Positions 1-10,814 of a stretch of 63,893 nucleotides of DNA are shown here, one piece after another. Position numbers and translations under genes: made by a program. The notes beneath the pieces are model-generated. The model saw only the letters and a program-made list of their open reading frames with translations. It ran no database searches and had not been told where the DNA came from. This stretch comes from Chromera velia (Eukaryota > Sar > Chromeraceae): the NCBI GenBank assembly GCA_018398765.1, contig JAHBMJ010005832.1, positions 1-63,893 on the forward strand, in the 5' to 3' direction. The stretch's first letter is position 1. The number at the start of each line of letters is the position of its first letter.

Positions 1-100
1 TTCGAACAATTTATTTTTGGAGACGGCGCGGATTCGAACATGTTTTTGCATGTTCGAACATATTTCGCGCGGATTCGAACATGTTCGAACGCGCGGAAGG
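1..100. repeat. Palindrome-rich GTTCGAAC cluster at left edge
   Basis: A 19-bp unit beginning GCGCGGATTCGAAC occurs at 26-44 and again at 67-85. A perfect 12-bp palindrome (ATGTTCGAACAT) lies at 50-61. A longer imperfect palindrome centred on 81/82 spans 68-95. Such stacked short inverted repeats are typical of a transposon end or a protein-binding cluster, but no element boundary is visible because the window starts here. The short ORFs across it are not convincing. Confidence 0.6.
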
Positions 101-336
101 GCCTGGGTAGCGTGTCCTTTGCAGCAGCTGTCTTCAGCAACAGCAGGCCAATCTCCCAAAACCTTTCTAAAGTACGGAACCACAATCAGTTCATCGCTTG
201 CATCAGCCCCTTCCCCTGCCTTCAGAGACAAACCCGCCACCAGCTTTGCAATTTCCTTCTGCCAGCGATGGCTGATGTCCTGGTTTGCCCCTGCTTGCAC
301 CTGTTCATTCAAGACAATAGAGTATGGAAAAATATT

Positions 337-1095
337 TCAAAATGAGAACCTGTTCTCAAGATGGCACAGGTCAAGCACTGACACATAGGAGTAGTAGTTG
401 TCAACGACGTCCTGGACGAAGCCCGGATTTGGATCCACACCGTCACTGTACTTCAAGACTGGCACAGAGGACGGATGTCGGAACAGCCGTTCGTCGGCTT
501 GATATCCGCGGCCACACAGTCCATTCTGGTACAGAAAGTCTCTGGTACCAAAGTTCTCCAAACATTTTTCTAAAAAGTCTCTTTTGAAATCGAAATAGGA
601 CTGCAGCTGCTGCCTAAAGGACTTGAACTTGGCAAAAAGCTGCAGACTTCTTTTCAAAGAAAAGTACGGGACCGATTCTTCACCAGGGCTAGCGCGTTCG
701 ACAGTCCTATCTTTGAACAAAGGATTGGAAACTGCATTGCTAATAGAAATGCCTTCAGTGACTTGCGGCATGAGAATGAACTCACTGAGCCAAGACTCTG
801 CTTGCCGCGTTGCGTCTTTGGATGCGAACTGGAAACGAGTTGTTAGTGGCGGCCTTTTTGCGACAGCCTCCCTTTCATTGAAAGCTTCTACGTTTTCTTT
901 CAGACCCGTACTGGAGATCTTAAACTTCAACCAACTGTTGAGAAGCTTTGCTACACACCTTCTGTTGGCTTTCTCAATCTTACACATTTCGATCGATCGA
1001 TCGCTATGATGATTGATCAATGAATCGATTGAGAGACGTTGCAGTGATTCTGAACAGTTCAGATTCAGAAGAGATTTTGAACAGGTCAGCCGCAC
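337..1095 (-). CDS. Hypothetical protein, possibly a transposon-derived fragment
   Basis: An uninterrupted 252-codon ORF on the minus strand. The middle is Lys/Phe-rich and alpha-helical looking, with no signal peptide or membrane segment. I recognise no domain. It sits between two clusters of short palindromes (1-100 and 1162-1185) in a repeat-rich region, so a fragment of a transposable-element protein is plausible. The start is arbitrary and neither exon boundaries nor a promoter were seen. It could also be a chance ORF. Confidence 0.35.
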   Translation of the reverse strand: MRLTCSKSLLNLNCSESLQRLSIDSLINHHSDRSIEMCKIEKANRRCVAKLLNSWLKFKISSTGLKENVEAFNEREAVAKRPPLTTRFQFASKDATRQAESWLSEFILMPQVTEGISISNAVSNPLFKDRTVERASPGEESVPYFSLKRSLQLFAKFKSFRQQLQSYFDFKRDFLEKCLENFGTRDFLYQNGLCGRGYQADERLFRHPSSVPVLKYSDGVDPNPGFVQDVVDNYYSYVSVLDLCHLENRFSF

Positions 1096-1161
1096 ATCTG
1101 CACATGCTGTTGGATTTGACCATCGTTCAATTTCGCATGCGTGGATCTGAACGAATTTTGT

Positions 1162-1185
1162 TGATTTTGAACATGTTCAAAATCA
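1162..1185. repeat. 24-bp perfect palindrome
   Basis: A perfect 24-bp palindrome with core TTGAACATGTTCAA. Related half-sites (TGAACAGTTCA, TTGAACAGG) lie just upstream at about 1050-1085. It resembles the GTTCGAAC palindromes at the left edge and may be the other side of the same element. Confidence 0.7.
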
Positions 1186-1289
1186 CCATGGGGCCTAGGT
1201 CGTTCAGTTACAAAAAGTTACCAAGACCACTGACCGTGATACAACATACTGCTTTGTGCACTGATCTTGACTGTTTTGATTCATGAACA

Positions 1290-2013
1290 CTCAATTTTTT
1301 TAATTGCAATTCATTCAAAAAAATACATTTTTTCTATTCAAGAATATGCTATAAATACTAGACTATAAGTTCTTATCTAGTTGTTGTATGTATAGCATAG
1401 CATACATTATAAATTATAATATATATTATAGTATATATACTACCAAGTTGATAACTTAACAACTATTTTCCATTATCAATCACTTTTATATAAGTTTTAA
1501 CTCTTCCAATTTAGGTTTGAACTCTTCTAATCTAGCAAAAAATCGTTTTAAAACATTGAATAAGGCCTCATAAATGCTCCATAACTCATATATTCGGTTT
1601 AAATAAGTCAATTCTTAAAGATATAAGCAATTATTGGCAATTAATTGCAATTATTGCAATTATTGCTTGGGCCAAGCTTCTTTTAGCAATTAAATTGCAA
1701 TTTAATTGTCCTATGCACTGCGGATAAGGCATTAATGCAGCTCCAGGTAGCAATATATATCTGACTAGATACATGCAAGTATAGAAACACACTCGTCCTG
1801 GGTACATATTTCGATAGATATAATATATTATATATTAGTAATATTTTGGTGATATCTTAATTGTATGACATTGCTAAATGATTTAAAGCGACGCTGTAAG
1901 GAACTTACATTAAAGCTAGGCCTAGAGCTAGGCTTAGCTAGCATTAATATAACTAAAAGATATGCCCCTAGAGATGCCTTTTGTACTATAGCCCCTATGC
2001 TCTCCCCTCCGAA
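1290..2013. other. AT-rich non-coding stretch
   Basis: Strongly AT-rich DNA with short (TA)n tracts and no credible coding ORF. It contains, at about 1722-1750, one copy of a dispersed motif (AAGGCATTAA then GCAGCTCCAGGT) that recurs at about 8098-8130 beyond the LINE. Confidence 0.6.
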
Positions 2014-2490
2014 TTTGCTATATCGTATGCCAGGGGAGAGTAGGGTGCCTTTTGTCCTCCTAGTAAAGCGGCGCATTTCCATAAAAAACTCGATCTCATA
2101 ATTAGTAAGGAGTTAGAAGCTGAAACTTTGTATAAGAAGACGTTGTAACAATAAAAAAAGAATTATGGAACAGATTTTTTAAATCATTTCTAGAAACATA
2201 GGCTGTCATACAATTTTTTTGATTTTAAGGCAATTTTTTAACGGTTTTGAATAGTAAGAAAAACGGTATAAAACTTACAAAATTTGTATGGCAGCCTATG
2301 TTTCTAGAAATGATATAAAAAATCTGTTCGATAGTTCTTTTTCTATCGTTACAACGTCTTTCTATACAAAGTTTCAGCTTCTAACTCCTTATCAATTATG
2401 AAAACAAGTTTTTTGTGGAAAAGCGCCGGTCTCTTATGTAGAGGGGAGGGCAAAAAGCACCCCACTCACCCCCGGCATGCGATATGCAAA
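2014..2490. repeat. Long inverted repeat (foldback), arms about 200 bp
   Basis: The left arm (2014-2213) and right arm (2284-2490) are reverse complements with scattered mismatches and small indels, separated by a loop of about 70 bp. Matching landmarks are GGAGTTAGAAGCTGAAACTT, CATTTCTAGAAACATAGGCT and the outer ATATCG.ATGCC. The transcript of either strand would form one long hairpin. It is a foldback element, a degraded MITE or a head-to-head duplication. The ORFs inside are by-products. Confidence 0.85.
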
Positions 2491-2652
2491 CAGATAGGCA
2501 TTGCTAGTAGCAATGCTAAGCAAACAGTTCTGAATTGCCAGTGAATTAATCTAGTAATGAATGTATTATTTATTTAATAATATCCATAATTAGGATCTGA
2601 CCTTTGAAAGTTATATGATAATGATGATACCCCAGACTCTAGCTGCTCTAAG

Positions 2653-2886
2653 AACCTCCCTGAACCTAAGTGCCATTTGAAAAAATATAATCAAGATGAT
2701 CTCTATCTACGGCATCGTTTTTCAAGAGACCATCCATCCTTGCGGTGTACATGGTCAAGACGCCGTCCAGATATGCGGCTTTGGCTTTTAAGACACTGTA
2801 AATGATCCGCGCCTGCGGTGCGGACTTTCAAGCTTATCTAAAAATGCGGCTTGAACTTTCAAATGGTAGTTAGGTTCAGGGAGGTC
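2653..2886. mobile_element. MITE-like element, 30-bp TIRs, 8-bp TSD
   Basis: The terminal inverted repeats at 2653-2682 and 2857-2886 match at about 27 of 30 positions (core ACCTCCCTGAACCTAA, then CCATTTGAAA). The 8-bp direct repeat GCTCTAAG flanks the element exactly, at 2645-2652 and 2887-2894. An 8-bp target duplication is typical of hAT-type DNA transposons, and the 234-bp length with no ORF indicates a non-autonomous copy. The superfamily assignment is an inference from TSD length alone. Confidence 0.8.
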
Positions 2887-3057
2887 GCTCTAAGCTATAC
2901 TCAGTAGCTTAGTAGTAGGCTGATAGCCTAGACTCAATTTTTTTTTATGATTGTTTACTAGATTGACAGTTTAAGTTGTTTAATATTATTTCCCTACAAA
3001 AAAATTAAGAAATATGTTAGAGATATGTAAGAAATAATCTGAAATATGTTAAAAATA

Positions 3058-3173
3058 TTATCTTCTTCTTCTTCTTCTTCTTCTTCTTCTTCTTTTTCTT
3101 CTTCTTTTTCTTCTTCTTCTTTTTCTTCTTCTTCTTCTTTTTCTTCTTCTTTTTCTTCTTCTTCTTCTTCTTT

Positions 3174-3230
<57 letters not shown>

Positions 3231-3420
3231 TTCTTCTTCTTCCTCCTCCTCCTCCTCTTCCTCCTCCTCTTCATCTTTCTTTTCCCACCCCTCTGCTTTC
3301 ACGTCAATTCCAGACTGGGTTCTCAAACCATCTTCTCCTTCTATTTTCTCTAAAAATGAACCTTTTCCCTCTTCTTCTTTTTCTTTCTCTTCTTCTTTTT
3401 CATCTTTTTCCTCTGCAACC
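3058..3420. repeat. TTC/CTT trinucleotide tract
   Basis: About 230 bp of nearly pure (TTC)n with TTTTTC and TCC interruptions, followed by a looser pyrimidine-rich stretch to about 3415. Read forward it gives long poly-Ser, and in reverse poly-Glu or poly-Lys. It lies immediately 5' of the LINE endonuclease region. Confidence 0.9.
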
Positions 3421-5161
3421 GGCGTGCGAAACATGACAGTGAATAGAAGAAGGCTGTCCATTACCACGCTGAATATCGGGGGTCTTGATTCTCGTCTTGG
3501 GAATAAATCGCTTGACCAGTGGTTGGAAAGGATCGATGTTGCAATCCTGACTGAAACAAGGTACACAACCACTTCAATCAACACACCCACCCACATAGAA
3601 AAAAACTTCAGTCATCGAAAATGATACAAAAGAAAGCTAGGGGTACACAAAAGAGCAAAAGACAGGGAAGCAAAAACAGGGGGGGGGGTGTATCCTTGTC
3701 CGATCATGCTTAGTCGCTAGTCTGAAGCCTTTTTAGGAGTTGGTGGGGCCCAGTATGGTCAAACTGACACTCAGGAGCTGCTTGCTGGCCCAGAAGGGGG
3801 GGGAGGCAAATGTATCTCTACACATTTTTGGTGTCTATTTCCTCCAATCGGGAGCAGAAAAGAGACTAAAAAACAATGAACTGAAAGAGGTAGAGAGAGA
3901 GACGCTTCTCAATGCAGTCTGTGATGTTCCGCTATGCGATCTTCGCATTATGGCAAGAGACTTCAATTACCATATAGGAAAGGACGTCCCAAAAAAAATT
4001 TCATGGGAAAGGGAACAGATCGGGGGGGCGGGTGACTTATAAGAGATCTTGGGGGGTAAGAGGGAAAAAGCAATCGAGAGACTGTCTCACCGCTCTGACT
4101 GTCGTTCAATCGTAAACGAACCAGGAAGAGCTGCCATTCGCTTTTATAAGAAAGCAAACCTCTTTTCCTTGAATAGCCTGTCTTAGAAAGATGAAAAGAA
4201 AGGGATTGAAGTCGACTTCACATGGGCTTGCACTTATTATGAAGGGGGTGCCTCAGCTACAGTCATTGATTTATTTTTAGTTGATCCTTCTCTTCTTGGT
4301 TTGTGGAATTCTTTTGGGGTTGAGCTACAGCCTGACGCAGTTCCCGAACATGCGGCCGTTTTTTTATCTCTCAACCTCTCATCTCCGCCAAAACCGAATG
4401 ATAACTCGCCACCTCACCCTTCCCTTGTCCCATCCCCTTCTTTCATGAAGCCAGGAAGGCAAACGCCGGTCACCAATGATGAGATGATGCCTCTGGCAAC
4501 TTCGGTAAAAGATTTAGTAGGGAAGCTTTGGCCTGGGTTATGGGACGCCGGGATTCAGGAATCGAAAAAAGAAGGCAAGTCTATTCCATCCATACCTTCG
4601 CCTCTTCCTCCTCCCCTCTTCCCCCCTCCCCTTGTGTCTGTCCCTTCTTTCTACCCCGCTACTCAGATACCACCTTCTGCCATTCCGTCTTCCACTTGTT
4701 CTATTTCTGTGCCACCGAGAAGCCAAATACCCAGACTCACCCAATAGTGGGAGCATGTACTCGTGCAACCCAAGGAGAGAAAACGAAAGCCAACTCATCC
4801 GAGGAAAAGTGAAAGGAAAGAAAAGGCTGTCGCACCTTAGAGGGATCAAGAATGCAGGGAAATTCAGAAGAGAGTTAGATCCGCAAAAAGAGAATAGAAG
4901 GAAGAAAGGGAACTCTGCGGGGACGAAAACGAGCGGTGCATCACAGCAAAGAGAAAGATAAACAGGTTAAACAGAGAGAAAGGGAATTTGATAGCAAGAA
5001 AAAAGAGAAAGTATACTATTTTTTAGGCAGAGAGACTCGCGGAAGAAGCTGCTAAGGACCCAGCAGCCCTATGGAAATGGAGGAGGGAGAAAAAAAAGGT
5101 AGAGAGTAGGAGTGAGGGAGAAAAGCCGTCCGCCTTTTCGTTTTTAAATTTTTGGGCCGAT

Positions 5162-6421
5162 GTGTTCAGTGGGAACGGACTGGAGCCTCAAAAGAAGGAT
5201 GAAACACCAGCTTCCCTCCCGGCACCTTTCTTCTCTTTCGATAAATGTAAGAAGATACTGAAGGCAATCGACCTAAAGAAGGTAGCCGGCCTCGAAGGAA
5301 TCTCCCCTACACAGGTATATTTATGCTTTTCCTCTTCTCGTCTGTCTCGTTTTCTTCTTTTCATTTTCTTCAATCTTGTTTTATTTTTTTCTTTCTGGCC
5401 AGAAAAGTGGAACTTTATTCGAATCGCTCCTGTTCCAAAAGGTCACGCCTTTCCCTCTTGTGACGAATGGAGGCCCATACATATCGTCTGCCTTCTGGCA
5501 AAGTTGTTTACGTTGTTGATGGATGGCTGGTTAAGGAAGACAACGAATATAGATAAACGACAGGTGGGTTTCAGGAAGGGGATCGGTACAAGGGAAGCGA
5601 TAGCTGCTCAGAGTCTTCATGCTCTCACGGCTTCAGTAAAAAAGAGACACAGACCTCTCCTTGAAGCGTTTATTGACTTCAGCAAGGCATTTGACCGAGT
5701 ACCCAGAAAAAAAATGATTGACAGACTTAGAGAGGAAGGAGTTAGCAAGAAGGACGTGTGCATGATTCATTCTATGTATATGAATATGTGGGGAAGGGTG
5801 GATGGGTTGGATAGGGTCTTTCCCGAAAGTGCAGGGGTAAAACAGGGAGATCCACTTTCTCCTCTTCTTTTTCTTTTATTTATTAATAATATTCATTCTG
5901 CTCTGAGTGTTGAAGGGAGAGAAGCTGATAACGGCTTGGATGGGGAATCAGATACGGATGAAAGTCTTAGACAGAGGGGGGGAGAATGCAGAGAGAGGAA
6001 GGAGGAGAGCCAGGAGGAGAGTAAAACAACGGAGCAGCAACCCCGCATCCCTCAGGAGGTAAGATTGGCAGACTTACTGCTTGAGAGCATAGGTTATGCA
6101 GACGATCTTGTTATTTTTGTTTACTTTTCTTCTGAGCTGCAGTGGCGTTTAGACCGTTTGGCCTCTTATTGTCAGGAACATAGGTTGAAAGTGAATTTAA
6201 AGAAAATAAAAGTTCTTGCACTCTCAGGATCAGGAAGGGAAATAGAAGGGGAAGTGACTTTTGAAGGGAAGACAGTTGAACATGTGGAGAGCTATAAATA
6301 CTTTGGGTGTCGTGTGTTTGAGGGAGGGGACCCAAAAAAGTCAGTCAGGGACCGACTTGAAAGTGCTGAACGCTGTTTGGGGGCAGTGATAGGCAATTGT
6401 TCTGAAGTTGTTCATCCTTAG
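5162..6421 (+). pseudogene. LINE reverse transcriptase domain (broken element)
   Basis: A 419-codon open stretch with the ordered reverse transcriptase motifs of non-LTR elements. These are FRKGIGTREA (about 5570), FIDFSKAFDRVPR with the first catalytic Asp (5668-5705), GVKQGDPLSPLLF (about 5836-5875), the catalytic YADD box (6094-6105), and downstream LKVNLKKIKVL and ESYKYFGCRVF. A charged, non-conserved insert lies between the last two palm motifs (about 5920-6060). The domain looks intact, but the upstream endonuclease and downstream C-terminus are out of frame. Confidence 0.85.
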
Positions 6422-6520
6422 GTCCTTTGCCCCCTCGATGCAAAGTTTGTTTACTGCAGGCGCTCTGGGAGCCGGTGGCAACATACTCGCTGGAAGCCTT
6501 CCCAGTAAGTCAGAGAGATA

Positions 6521-7036
6521 TTGTTGTACTTGATGCATTGTAGCTTCGATTTGTGCGCTAGACATTCCACGCGTTTGCCCTATAACTCTAAGACTTTCAA
6601 GATGCCAACTTTGGTTTCAGTTGGTGTGCGTCCCATGAGAGAGATCCTTTCTTGTCGGTTGGGAGGTTTCATAGAAAGCATAAAGAGAACAGAAAGGGAG
6701 GTTCCTCGGGCAGTCTGGGATGCATGGCACAGATCGCTGACCCCAGTGTGGGCCAATTCAGCCAGTAGCATGCTTCAGACAATCGCACTAGATCTTTTGA
6801 GAAAAGAAAGCCAGAGAGGGAGAAACAGAACGAATAAATGGACACTCAGGCAGAAAGCGAGGGAAAAGGAAGGCTCAGAATGGTTGTCGGAATGGTTGAC
6901 TTCAAGACCCATCGGCGAGCATAGGCTCACCCGTTCATGTGGCATCTATCCACACAACTCCCGACTAAGTAATTTTCAGATAGAAAACCGATCGCACCAG
7001 CGTCTGGCCATGTTGCTTTTAGGAGGGGAAGGTTAG
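6521..7036 (+). pseudogene. LINE C-terminal region remnant
   Basis: A 171-codon ORF in a different frame from the reverse transcriptase, separated from it by stops near 6421 and 6515. It contains GVRPMREILSCRLGGFIES and RAVWDAWHR, a basic helical region of the kind found after the reverse transcriptase in LINE ORF2 proteins. A further short open piece at 7126-7344 may be the very end. Assignment rests on position and composition. Confidence 0.5.
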
Positions 7037-8815
7037 AAGGGGGTGGGGTTACACAGTTCAATTATGTACTCTGCCTCGCTCTCTTTTGTTTAGTAGTTTT
7101 CTTTTCACTTTTCTCCTTTGAGTATATGCTGGTGGGGGAAAGAGACACGGTGGATCCTGTGAAGAACACTATATTAAAAGAGAGTACAAGAATCGGTGAA
7201 AGGGTCTGCAGAGCAAGATGGACTGCTACAGCTGGGGGAAGAGGTATCGGGGAAGAAGAGACATATGTAAGAGAGCTCGTTTCATTTATTGTGGACCGGG
7301 AGCCGAAGAAGGCAACTGCACTGATCGAAGCTTGTCTGAAATGAGTGTACGCACGTTTTGTGTGGTTGTTCAGCCTTTAGCTTCAGCCTAGGCTGCGAAG
7401 GATCATGGTTGTTCATATTCATGCAGAAGCAGGCTAAGCTGCAGCGGTTTGCTCCTTTTGTTTACAACTGTATACATGGGTTGCCATTTGTCTCTAGTTT
7501 CAGAGACTTTAGGCTTAATCACAATTAAGTAAGTGAGTAATTAATTTTTGCCCGTCTCTCTCTTCAGTCATAATCTTATCATCCAGCTGATAAATTTGAT
7601 TTTTTTGTTGTTGCCTATGGAAGAGAGAGCGGGGGGGAGTGAAGGAACAACAAATAAATAGAAGGAATCCGATAAAGAAAGAAGTCTAAAGGAGGAAAAA
7701 AAAAATAATTAAGAGATTCGAGGAGAGGAGCAGAGTAGAGCTCTTCTTCCTTAATCCCTTCCTTCATAGCTAGTAGTCGCTTAACGCTGTTGAAATAGAT
7801 TACAGGCTATAAGTATACAACCTGCTTGCCGAAGGCAGGCGGAGCTCCTACTCTTGCTAGCCGAGATGATATAGATGATCGTTCAGCATCGCTAGAGAGT
7901 AAGAACTGACAGAGGAAGGCCTCTGCAGTAAATCAGTCTCTGGAGCACTTCAATCGATGAACTGCGATCAACTGACGATGCGAGGTAACGGAAATCAATT
8001 CTCGCTTCGTGACGTGCGGATGCAGTGTGGCGGCGCGGCAGGCGACGCGGGTACGCATGTAGATCGATTTGGCGCAACGACGGCGGCGCGCACGGACAAG
8101 GCATTAAGGCAGCTCCAGGTGGCAATATCCGACTTATCTGCATGCGCAGTGCATTCAGTTCTAGATTCAGTTTATCCGTTCGAGGGCCGGGGGAATCGAG
8201 GCTGCCTGCCAATGGAAGGCCGAGAGTGGTGATACTGATTTGCGCGGCAACCTGCTCGAACCTAAGCAACCCGTTAGCCGAGTCTGAGCTGACCATGCAG
8301 CCAAGCCGATGAGTGACCCGAAAACGTGCACTCACTCCTGCATCAGTCCCTCCCGGCCTTTGGCGGGTGGCGCTGGGAGGGTCGGGAGGGAGGGCGTGTT
8401 AGTCTCAATGTCTGCCTGTTTCAATTCGTGGATTGAAGGGGGATTCGCCGCATGGATGGAGAGCGACAGAGATGGAGGAAGAAAGAAAAGAATAAAAGAA
8501 GCGCCAAGATCTCTCTCTTCTTTCATTCCCACTTCTGAGAAAGCAGACAAGCTGGATCTAAGTGCCTTCCTCAACTTTTCCCTTAATTCTCTCCTGTCCC
8601 TGTTGCTTCCTCAAAGGACTCTGCCGATTTCCCCCAGCCTCAACAGGGTCGACTGATCAAAAGCGCAACATGTGCGACTCTTTCTTTCTTTTTCTCGTTC
8701 AGGAGAAAGTTCTTTCTCTCCTATTCCCTCTTCACTCTGTGTGTCGGGCGGCCTAAAGGGGCGATGGGAACCGTCGGCCGGTCGCGATTGATTCCATGCA
8801 ACAGCCCGGCCATGC

Positions 8816-8845
8816 AGACAGACAGACAGACAGACAGACAGACAC
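8816..8845. repeat. GACA tetranucleotide microsatellite
   Basis: About seven consecutive copies of GACA within a non-coding region. Confidence 0.85.
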
Positions 8846-9519
8846 CCTGACTAAAAGAAGCACTGGAAACCAGCATCGCGCCTCACATCCCTAGCTCCTT
8901 GTCTCCCAACATTCCCTGCCTGCTTGCCTGGCTGCCTGACTGCTTGCTTCTCCACTTTCCCCTTTGCAGCCTGCCTGCCTTCAGTGTGGGGGTGTCTGCG
9001 CCTGGCTGCACAGGGCAAAGAATCAGGTCGGCGCTACTCCGCCATGCGAACCGCCCCACCGAAGAATAGGTCATTCAGGCACAAAGAACAGCCGTCCACA
9101 GGGTAAGCAAAAAAGAAGAAGACGAAAAACAGGCAAAAAGACAGGCACAGACACAGGCAGACAGCAGAGAAAGGAAGCAAAGGTGATTCAAAGCCTGCCA
9201 CGCAAGCAAACGAACCCCAAACAAGAGAGAGGGGGAGGGAGGGAGGGGGGAAAATGATTGCCACTCGGCTTAATTTAATTTTGACCCCCGCAACGCTGTG
9301 CATGTCTCTCTTGAAATGAGTCACCGAAGGAAAGAAAGAAGGGAGCAGGATCAGACAAAGACTATGCAAGCATGCATCTCACGCTGCGGCTCTGCAGTTC
9401 CCTCCTCTCCCCATCCTATCTTCTTTATTTCTTTCTTCCACGCTCTTTCATTCCTGCCCGCTCCTTCCAATTTCTCTGCAAGAACCGATGGATTCATCAA
9501 TCGATTATCCCTCCCACAG

Positions 9520-9584
9520 GTCCTTTCTTCCTTCCTTCCTTCCTTCCTTTCTTTCTTTCTTTCTTTCTTTCTTGCTTTCTTTCT

Positions 9585-9630
<46 letters not shown>
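9520..9630. repeat. TTCC / TTTC / CT microsatellite series
   Basis: Consecutive TTCC, then TTTC, then (CT)n tracts on the plus strand, followed by CTGA-type repeats to about 9675. Non-coding. Confidence 0.9.
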
Positions 9631-10648
9631 ACTTCCTTCAACGGGCTGACTCACTGATTGACTGACTGATTGACTGCAAGCATGGAGGGGAGAGAGGTGC
9701 TGCCGGGAAACATCCACAAACCCACCAGAAAGCGGGCTGGTTGCCCTTCAATTGACGTCCCTTTCATTTTTCCCCACACGACTGAGACAGAGAGAGGGGG
9801 AGGGGGGGGGGGAAACAAAGCACACACAAGGAAAGAGGGCCGATTCTATCATGAAAAAGGTCACGAAGGTCACCAAAACGCTTTTTGCGACTTTCGCCGT
9901 CGTGAGGACATTCTGTCCAGACGCTGCGAGATCATCTATCGATGTGCAAGTGCACTGGAAAAGAGGTAGGCCGGCACACCCACCTTGCTTCCTTCCTTCC
10001 TTCACCAAACCTTCCCTCCAATTATGCGTTTGAGTGGAGGGGGAGAGGAAGCGAGAGGAGGACGAAAAGGAAGAGCCTCCCCCACCCAATCAACCATCCT
10101 CTATTGCACTACCAGAATGCGTGTGTTCCTGTCTCCTTTCCCCTCTTCCTCTCTCCTCTCTTGATTGGAAGAGAAGGAAGAATGGACAGACAAGCGGGCA
10201 AGTAGACATGCGGCAAAACCGACTCCTCTTCTTCCGTCGGATTATGTGGTTTGTTGTTCTTCTGTCACCTAGTCTCTCACTTCGAAGAATCATCCAAAGA
10301 AAAGGCAGGGAGAAAGAGGAAGGTGAGAAGAAAGGAGGACACAACGCTGAGGAAAGGAAAGGAACTGTGCCAGTCCACTGCCGTTGGAGTCCTTCGACTG
10401 ATTACATGAATGAATACAGAGATGGCTATCCTCTTGCCCCCCCCCCGACACCCCCTCTCTCATTCATACACCTGTCCGCCAGCTTGCTCAACCTACCGTC
10501 CCCCTCCATCCCAGCGTAGTTCTAACGGAATGGCGGTGTAAGGCGCATATACAGACAGACAGTTACCATCAGACAGGCAGACACAAACACACGGAAGGAA
10601 CCAAAAAGAAAGAATCAGCAGTCAGCAGGGCAGCCGAGCAGAGAGAGA

Positions 10649-10650
<2 letters not shown>

Positions 10651-10680
<30 letters not shown>
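10651..10680. repeat. Poly-G run of 30
   Basis: Thirty consecutive G residues on the plus strand directly after a short (GA)n tract, about 135 bp downstream of the stop codon of the RRM gene. Its true length is hard to sequence and should be treated as approximate. Confidence 0.9.
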
Positions 10681-10681
<1 letters not shown>

Positions 10682-10814
10682 GGACGCGGTAGGACGAAAA
10701 TGAACGAACTTATTTCTGTGCAAAATCCCCCCCTCCCGTTCACTTTCACAACACAAACAGAAGAAAACAGAAGGTCCGAACATCTATCAGCCAGCCAACC
10801 AGCCACTGAGTCAG

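Larger units (their letters stand above)
3433..7344 (+). mobile_element. Decayed APE-type non-LTR retrotransposon (LINE)
   Basis: The parts follow the usual LINE order on the plus strand. The N-terminal strand of an AP-endonuclease-like domain is at about 3433-3590 (motifs TTLNIGGLDS and ILTETR). A second endonuclease piece is at 3740-4042 (DFNYHIG, related to the GDFN.H.G motif). The last endonuclease piece is at about 4240-4380 (PEHAAV in place of SDHxxV). A linker follows, then reverse transcriptase at 5162-6421 and a C-terminal extension at 6521-7036 and 7126-7344. Stops and frame changes separate the pieces, so no full-length protein is encoded and this copy is dead. Exact ends, poly-A tail and target duplication were not found. 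Confidence 0.85.
7345..10580. other. 3.2-kb region without a convincing gene
   Basis: It holds an AT-rich part (7345-7900), a GC-rich patch (about 8000-8300) carrying the second copy of the AAGGCATTAA..GCAGCTCCAGGT motif (8098-8130), and mixed DNA full of short tandem repeats. ORFs such as 7892-8335 (minus, 147 codons) lack recognisable domains and splice support. Part of it may be 3' flank of the RRM gene that ends at 10815. Confidence 0.55.

Noticed and set aside
2994..3624. Long ORFs encoding poly-Ser, poly-Glu and poly-Lys
   Set aside because: They are six-frame readings of a (TTC)n tract. Only the last roughly 50 codons of the plus-strand ORF, from about 3433, carry LINE endonuclease sequence.
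7892..8335. 147-codon minus-strand ORF
   Set aside because: GC-rich chance ORF with no domain or splice support. Plus-strand ORFs of similar length overlap it, and it covers a dispersed-repeat copy.
9298..10806. Numerous overlapping ORFs on both strands
   Set aside because: They follow microsatellites and skewed base composition, and none has a domain or coherent splice signals.
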